NCBI RefSeq assembly: GCF_020510565.1
Contig: NZ_CP075189.1
Span: forward strand, 4,086,052 to 4,150,051
DNA length: 64,000 bases
Origin: Ferribacterium limneticum
Lineage (GTDB): Bacteria > Pseudomonadota > Gammaproteobacteria > Burkholderiales > Rhodocyclaceae
Direction of reading: 5' to 3'
A program made the position numbers and the translations under genes. The notes beneath the pieces were generated by a model, which was not told the origin of the DNA, did not search any database, and saw nothing but the letters and a program-made list of their open reading frames with translations. Of the stretch, positions 59,631 through 64,000 are shown piece after piece (position 1 is the stretch's first letter; every line of letters starts with the position of its first letter).

Positions 59631-59975
59631 TCAAAGCTCTCGGTAGCCGATGATCTGACTACCTTCAGCATCAAAGCTTGATGGAGAGGGGGTCTGTTTT
59701 CGTTCCGGCAAGATACTTTTGAGAAAATCCTCAGTAAGGAATTCCGAGGGATCGCGTGTACCGAGGACATATTCAGATCGACGGGCCGTAATGACAACGA
59801 AGGCGCTCGCTTCGATCTCATAGGCTGTCAGGTAGGAAGTCCGGATAATCGAAGCCTGTGGGAAACGGGGGTTGGAACTGGCTACTTCTCCTTCAATACA
59901 CGCAAGGTACTGTCCGTTTTCAGGCGCTTTCGCGTGAATGATTTTCCAATGATTGAGTACGTTACGAGTATTCAT
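59631..59975 (-). CDS. Small hypothetical protein, AT-rich
   Basis: 114 residues, no signal peptide. Begins MNTRNVLNHWKIIHAK and contains NGQYLACIEGEV and TSYLTAYEIEASAFVVITARRSEYVLGT, which looks like a compact beta/alpha domain. No family recognised. It is separated from the mnmE stop by 25 bp and is followed by its own terminator. Base composition is more AT-rich than the pigment genes. Confidence 0.65.
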   Translation of the reverse strand: MNTRNVLNHWKIIHAKAPENGQYLACIEGEVASSNPRFPQASIIRTSYLTAYEIEASAFVVITARRSEYVLGTRDPSEFLTEDFLKSILPERKQTPSPSSFDAEGSQIIGYREL

Positions 59976-60000
59976 TTGAAAGTCATGAAGTGAATAGTGG

Positions 60001-61350
60001 CTATTTTCCGATGCAGAACCGGCTGAAAATTACTCCCAGCAGGTCGTCTGCGGTGAATTCGCCGGTAATTTGGCCTAAATATTGTTGAGTCAGACGTAGT
60101 TCTTCGGCAAAAAGTTCGAGTGCTGGAAAACGTCCTTCGACAATATTTCGGGCTGTGGCGATATGTTCCTGGGCATCGGACAAGGCACGCAAATGGCGTT
60201 CACGGGCGATGAAAACGTCTTCAGCCTGATGCCACCCGGCGATGCGCAGCAACTCCCGGCGTAGCAGGTCTATCCCCTCACCAGAACGGGCAGACAGTGA
60301 AATTGCCGTGGTATCCGGTTCATCATGTCGTTCGGCCGGCGCGCCGGAGAGGTCGATCTTGTTGTAGATGGTGATTCGTTTGAGGTCTTCCGGCAGACGG
60401 GCGAGAATTTCGCGATCGGCGGCGCTTATGCCAGTTTGCGCATCAACCAGCAGCAACAGGGCGTCGGCTCGTTCAATTTCCTGCCAGCTACGGGCTATGC
60501 CGATTTTTTCAACCTCGTCCTCGGTTTCACGAAGGCCGGCTGTATCGATGATGTGCAGCGGGATGCCTTCGATCTGGATGGTCGAACGCAGCGCATCGCG
60601 AGTAGTGCCGGCAATGGGCGTGACGATGGCCAGCTCGTCGCCAGCCAGCCGGTTGAGTAGTGAGGACTTGCCAACATTGGGCTGGCCGGCCAGTACGACA
60701 TGCAGACCGGTTTGCAGCAGTTTTCCCTGACTCGCCTTATCGAAAATCTCTGCCAATTTGAGTTGCAGGGCGTCAAGGCGGCCAAAGGCATTGGCGGCTT
60801 TGAGGAAATCGATGTCTTCTTCCGGAAAATCCAGCGTCGCCTCGACCAGCATGCGCAGGTTGATCAACTCGTCGTTGAGTTCGCCGATCGCCCGCGAGAA
60901 TTCGCCCTGCAACGAACGGACCGCAGAACGGGCTGCGCTGGTCGTAGCGGCGTCAATGAGGTCGGCAACGGCTTCGGCCTGGGCCAGATCCATCTTGCCG
61001 TTCAGGAAGGCCCGGCGACTGAATTCGCCGGGTTCGGCCAGCCTTGCCCCGAGATCGAGACAGCGGGCGAGTAGCATCTGCATGACGACCGGGCCGCCGT
61101 GGCCTTGCAACTCGAGAACGTCTTCGCCGGTAAACGATTGGGGGTTCGGGAAAAACAGCAATATTCCACTGTCGACCGTAGCACCATCGGCTGCCTTGAA
61201 ATCGGCCAGTGTCGCGTAGCGTGGTTTCGGGGTTTTTCCGGTCAGCGCAAAAGCAAAGGGCAGCAAATTGCTGCCCGATATGCGGATGACGCCGACACCA
61301 CCACGGCCCGGGGCCGTAGCGATGGCGGCGATGGTGTCCGCGGGTATCAC
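60001..61350 (-). CDS. mnmE: tRNA-modifying GTPase MnmE (TrmE)
   Basis: 449 residues from the GTG at 61350 (AAGG 10 bp upstream; a GTG at 61359 adds 3 residues). N-terminal tetrahydrofolate-binding domain ([22 protein letters not shown]), then the G domain with [20 protein letters not shown] and NKID, and the C-terminal CIGK with its catalytic Cys. MnmE works with MnmG on the wobble uridine of tRNAs. mnmG is not adjacent here. Confidence 0.96.
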   Translation of the reverse strand: MIPADTIAAIATAPGRGGVGVIRISGSNLLPFAFALTGKTPKPRYATLADFKAADGATVDSGILLFFPNPQSFTGEDVLELQGHGGPVVMQMLLARCLDLGARLAEPGEFSRRAFLNGKMDLAQAEAVADLIDAATTSAARSAVRSLQGEFSRAIGELNDELINLRMLVEATLDFPEEDIDFLKAANAFGRLDALQLKLAEIFDKASQGKLLQTGLHVVLAGQPNVGKSSLLNRLAGDELAIVTPIAGTTRDALRSTIQIEGIPLHIIDTAGLRETEDEVEKIGIARSWQEIERADALLLLVDAQTGISAADREILARLPEDLKRITIYNKIDLSGAPAERHDEPDTTAISLSARSGEGIDLLRRELLRIAGWHQAEDVFIARERHLRALSDAQEHIATARNIVEGRFPALELFAEELRLTQQYLGQITGEFTADDLLGVIFSRFCIGK

Positions 61351-61362
61351 CCCACCCACACC

Positions 61363-63009
61363 TTAGGCTTTCGCGTCGTTGGCAGCCTTGCCGCCAGCGT
61401 CGATGAGCCGTGTGATCTGCCACTGCTGAGCAATGGAGAGCACGTTGTTGACCACCCAGTAGAGGACCAGACCGGCCGGGAACCAGAAGAACATGAAACC
61501 GAAGATCAGCGGCATGGCCATCATGACCTTGGCCTGGATCGGGTCCGGCGGCGTCGGGTTAAGTTTGGTCTGGACGAACATCGAAACCATCATGATGACC
61601 GGCAGGATGTAGTACGGGTCGGCCGAAGCCAAATCCGTGATCCACAGAACCCACGGTGCATCGCGCATTTCGACGGCGCCGAGCAGTACCCAGTAAAGGG
61701 CGATGAAGACCGGAATCTGGACCAGAATCGGCAGGCAGCCGCCAAGCGGATTGACCTTCTCGGTCTGGTACATCTTCATCATTTCCTGGTTCAGGCGCTG
61801 CTTGTCGTCGCCGAAACGCTCCTTCAACTGCATCAGGCGTGGCGTCAGAACCTTCATCTTGGCCATCGAGCGGTACGAAGCGGCCGACAGCGGGAAGAAA
61901 ATGGCCTTGATGATGATGGTCAGAATGACAATCGCCCAGCCCCAGTTACCGACCAACTTGTGGATCGCTTCGAGTGCCCAGAAAATGGGCGCAGCAACCA
62001 CCGTCAACCAGCCGTAGTCGACGACCAGATCAAGACCTTCAGCTACCTGCTTGAGGGCTGACTGTTCCTGCGGACCGGCGTACAGGCTGACCGAAGTTTC
62101 GCCCTTGGCACCCGGCGCAATTTCGGCGACCGGTACGATGACGCCAGTCTGGAAGACGTTGCTGCCTTCAACCTTGCGCATGTAGAACTCGCGCTGGGTC
62201 TTTTCCTTCGGCACCCAGGCGGCTACGAAGTAATGCTGGACCATGGCCAGCCAGCCGTTATCCGCTGTCTTGGCGAACTTGGCCTTGTTGTCGGCAATAG
62301 CGCTGAAATCGACCTTCTGGTACTTCTCCGCGTCGGTAAATACGGCCGGGCCGGTAAAAGTCGACACCATGGCGGTTTCACCAGCCGGCGCCACATCGTC
62401 GCGCTGCAACTGGAAGTAGGCGTGCGGGGCGATGGCCTTGTCGCTGCCATTGGCAATTTCCCAGGCGATATCAATTTGATAGGAACCACGGGTGAAGGTC
62501 AGAATCTTGGCAACCTTGAGGCCATTCTGATCCGTCGATTCCAGACGCAGTTTAAGTTCGTTTGCGCCCTCAGCCAGGGTAGTGCCACCTTCGACACGCT
62601 TGAATACCGAGCGATGCGTCGGCAAACCTTCGCCGATCAGTCCGGCCTGGGCCTGATATTTGTGCTTGGCATCGAACAGGACAAAAGTCTTGTCCTTGTT
62701 GTCATGTTCCTTGTATCTGAGCAACTCGAGTTCGACCACATCGCCGCCCTGGGCCGAAATGCTTGCCTTCAGCAGATCGGTGGTTACCGTGAATGTCTCG
62801 GTAGCAGAAACCGGTGCGGAGACTGTAGGTGCGACTGGAGATCCCTTGGCCTGCAGCGAAGCAGTCGGGGTCGGTGCGGCACTGCCCGCGGTGGTTGTTG
62901 CCGCCGCTTCGGTGGCCGGCTTCGGCTGGTTGTATTTCTGCCAGTTTTCCCAGAGCATGAAGCTCGAGAAAGTGAAGATCATAACCAGTATCAGGCGTCG
63001 AGTATCCAT
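61363..63009 (-). CDS. yidC: Membrane protein insertase YidC
   Basis: 548 residues from the ATG at 63009 (AGG upstream). One N-terminal helix, a large periplasmic beta domain, then five membrane helices with RSMAKMKVLTPRLMQLKERFGDDKQRLNQEMM and NPLGGCLPILVQIPVFIALYWVL in part. It inserts and folds inner-membrane proteins, alone or with SecYEG. The spacing to yidD (26 bp) and to mnmE (12 bp) fits one operon. Confidence 0.97.
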   Translation of the reverse strand: MDTRRLILVMIFTFSSFMLWENWQKYNQPKPATEAAATTTAGSAAPTPTASLQAKGSPVAPTVSAPVSATETFTVTTDLLKASISAQGGDVVELELLRYKEHDNKDKTFVLFDAKHKYQAQAGLIGEGLPTHRSVFKRVEGGTTLAEGANELKLRLESTDQNGLKVAKILTFTRGSYQIDIAWEIANGSDKAIAPHAYFQLQRDDVAPAGETAMVSTFTGPAVFTDAEKYQKVDFSAIADNKAKFAKTADNGWLAMVQHYFVAAWVPKEKTQREFYMRKVEGSNVFQTGVIVPVAEIAPGAKGETSVSLYAGPQEQSALKQVAEGLDLVVDYGWLTVVAAPIFWALEAIHKLVGNWGWAIVILTIIIKAIFFPLSAASYRSMAKMKVLTPRLMQLKERFGDDKQRLNQEMMKMYQTEKVNPLGGCLPILVQIPVFIALYWVLLGAVEMRDAPWVLWITDLASADPYYILPVIMMVSMFVQTKLNPTPPDPIQAKVMMAMPLIFGFMFFWFPAGLVLYWVVNNVLSIAQQWQITRLIDAGGKAANDAKA

Positions 63010-63035
63010 GAACAACCTACAAAAGATTTCTTGAA

Positions 63036-63248
63036 TCAGGGTACAGGATCATACCCACCAGGATGCCATGGGTGGCAACGGCCGACTCTTTTCAAGCCCA
63101 GCCAGCCACCCCGGAAGGCGCCATATTTCTGTACAGCTTCCACCATGTATGCCGAGCAAGTCGGCACATGACGACAGCTGCGCCCGAGAAATGGGCTGAT
63201 CGCGTATTGATAGACGCGAATCAGAGCAATCAACAGGTACTTCATCAA
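63036..63248 (-). CDS. yidD: Membrane protein insertion efficiency factor YidD
   Basis: 70 residues. Typical YidD: an amphipathic N-terminus ([17 protein letters not shown]), then [19 protein letters not shown] and [15 protein letters not shown]. It aids YidC insertion. It overlaps rnpA by 4 bp (ATGA). Confidence 0.96.
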   Translation of the reverse strand: MMKYLLIALIRVYQYAISPFLGRSCRHVPTCSAYMVEAVQKYGAFRGGWLGLKRVGRCHPWHPGGYDPVP

Positions 63249-63613
63249 TCTTCCCGCTTCGGCCGTGGCCGTTGCAGTTTATTCAGCAGGGCAAGGAAAT
63301 CTTCGGCCAGCAACTTGCCGTCTAGCGGTGCCGGTTTTGCTGCCAGCCTGATCACCAGATCGACAGGCGGCAAGCCAGCCAGCCGCAACCGGAACTGCTC
63401 GCGAACCACGCGCTTGACCTTGTTGCGGTCGACTGCCCGTTTGAGCAGTTTCTTGGCAACGACAAGACCCAGACGTGCTTCAGTATTTCCTTCGGGGCGC
63501 GGCTGATAATGCAGCATTAGCAGCTTGCCTCGAATTGCCCTCCTGAAACCAAAAACGGATGAGAACTCATCCGTTTTTGTCAGGCGATAGCGTCGGGCGA
63601 AGGTTTGTTCCAC
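63245..63613 (-). CDS. rnpA: Ribonuclease P protein component
   Basis: 122 residues. Conserved [15 protein letters not shown] near the N-terminus and the RNA-binding RNR-like motif [21 protein letters not shown]. It binds the RNase P RNA for tRNA 5'-end maturation. Codons 13-21 form a perfect 12-bp-stem hairpin with a T tract. The gene lies 17 bp downstream of rpmH. Confidence 0.96.
   Translation of the reverse strand: MEQTFARRYRLTKTDEFSSVFGFRRAIRGKLLMLHYQPRPEGNTEARLGLVVAKKLLKRAVDRNKVKRVVREQFRLRLAGLPPVDLVIRLAAKPAPLDGKLLAEDFLALLNKLQRPRPKRED
63550..63577 (-). terminator. Terminator-like hairpin inside the rnpA coding start
   Basis: Perfect 12-bp arms (AAAAACGGATGA / TCATCCGTTTTT) with a 4-base loop. 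On the minus strand the 3' arm ends in TTTTT. It falls in rnpA codons 13-21. It could be a partial terminator that makes rpmH more abundant than rnpA. Confidence 0.55.
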
Positions 63614-63630
63614 CTCGCCGAACGTCCGGT

Positions 63631-63765
63631 TTATACGGCCAGACGCGTGCGACCCTTGGCGCGGCGAGCAGCAATGACTGCACGGCCACCCTTGGTGCGC
63701 ATACGGACCAGGAAGCCATGGGTGCGCTTGCGGCGCACGACCGACGGTTGATACGTGCGTTTCAT
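63631..63765 (-). CDS. rpmH: 50S ribosomal protein L34
   Basis: 44 residues, too short for the usual length cut-off. It begins [18 protein letters not shown] and ends [22 protein letters not shown] in two parts. It lies upstream of rnpA as in nearly all bacteria and opens the leftward operon from the origin side. Confidence 0.98.
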   Translation of the reverse strand: MKRTYQPSVVRRKRTHGFLVRMRTKGGRAVIAARRAKGRTRLAV

Positions 63766-64000
63766 GTTGTTATCCCTTGATGTGCGAAGAAAAACGCGTG
63801 ATTACACCCTGTTTGAAGGTGCTTTGTCAAGATCAATTATTTTCCAAAGCTGTGGATAACTTCCCGGATGGCGGGTAGAATCTTGGCTTCGCTGGTCTCC
63901 GTCCGGTCATCAGCTTATTCAAAAAATAGTTTTTAAATCAAGTATCTAATAACCGCCATCGAGGTCAAAATCGAATGCGCGGGGAGGAGTGTTTTCGTCA
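63766..64000. promoter_or_regulatory. rpmH-dnaA intergenic segment: DnaA box, AT-rich stretch and likely dnaA ribosome binding site
   Basis: This 235-bp segment has a perfect DnaA box (TGTGGATAA at 63851-63859). An AT-rich stretch follows at 63916-63953. At the end comes GGGGAGGAG (63981-63989), 10 bp before an A at 64000 that would be the first base of an ATG if TG follows. By gene order the next gene should be dnaA. The segment probably holds the rpmH promoter, and may be oriC or part of it. Confidence 0.55.
63851..63859 (-). promoter_or_regulatory. DnaA box, perfect
   Basis: TGTGGATAA, the reverse complement of TTATCCACA, between rpmH and the presumed dnaA start. Confidence 0.6.

Overview
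The window looks like a betaproteobacterial chromosome next to the replication origin, most likely from the order Rhodocyclales (a Dechloromonas/Azonexus-like organism). The taxonomic call is inference from GC-rich coding style, the rpoN-hpf-ptsN-hprK block typical of Betaproteobacteria, and the aryl-polyene gene set. The right edge carries rpmH-rnpA-yidD-yidC-mnmE on the minus strand. It ends in an AT-rich segment with a perfect DnaA box and a strong ribosome binding site, where dnaA probably starts just past the window.

Layout. 1-6.9 kb: end of an unknown gene, a MidA-type methyltransferase, a FIST sensor overlapping a hybrid histidine kinase, and ttcA. 7-14.8 kb: a cyclase/FHA protein, a PsiF-repeat protein, hprK-ptsN-hpf-rpoN-lptB-recX-recA on the minus strand (recX abuts lptB directly), an ideal LexA box, a small secreted protein and an RluA-family pseudouridine synthase. 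14.8-29.9 kb: transport and housekeeping genes (Na+/solute symporter, VanZ-like protein, P-type ATPase, NodI/NodJ-like ABC transporter whose two genes lie 4.4 kb apart, cutA-dsbD) and one AT-rich orphan gene at 24.3-25.3 kb.

29.9-58.4 kb is dominated by an aryl-polyene (xanthomonadin/arcuflavin-like) pigment cluster. It holds two ACPs, two ketosynthases and a short ketosynthase-like partner, two hotdog dehydratases, a ketoreductase, an AMP-ligase, two acyltransferases, a glycosyltransferase, a LolA-like carrier, an MMPL exporter, a chorismatase of the XanB2/Hyg5 type (probably supplying a hydroxybenzoate starter), a flavin-dependent halogenase-like protein and a B12-binding radical SAM enzyme. 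Genes with no evident pigment role interrupt it (C4-dicarboxylate transporter, secreted hydrolase, thioredoxin, Kef-type antiporter, HPP/CBS protein). I see no aromatic ammonia-lyase and no dedicated regulator.

The most unusual feature is a family of dispersed repeats of about 36 bp. The core is ACGGTCAACCGGAAA, followed by an A-rich half around GGCCAAAA and ending in GAAATC. I count eleven good copies plus three degraded ones between 5.9 and 56.7 kb. Most fill intergenic gaps, but several are read in frame: inside a P-type ATPase, inside an AMP-ligase, at the C-terminus of an acyltransferase, and as most of a lipoprotein signal peptide. One copy appears to supply the ribosome binding site of a ketoreductase gene. 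Three parS-like sites (core GTTTCACGTGAAAC) lie at 20.7, 38.7 and 54.7 kb, two of them within 10 bp of a repeat copy. A 390-bp AT-rich gap at 59.2-59.6 kb with several DnaA-box-like words is an alternative or second origin candidate. A perfect 12-bp-stem hairpin with a T tract lies inside the start of rnpA and looks like a terminator embedded in coding sequence.
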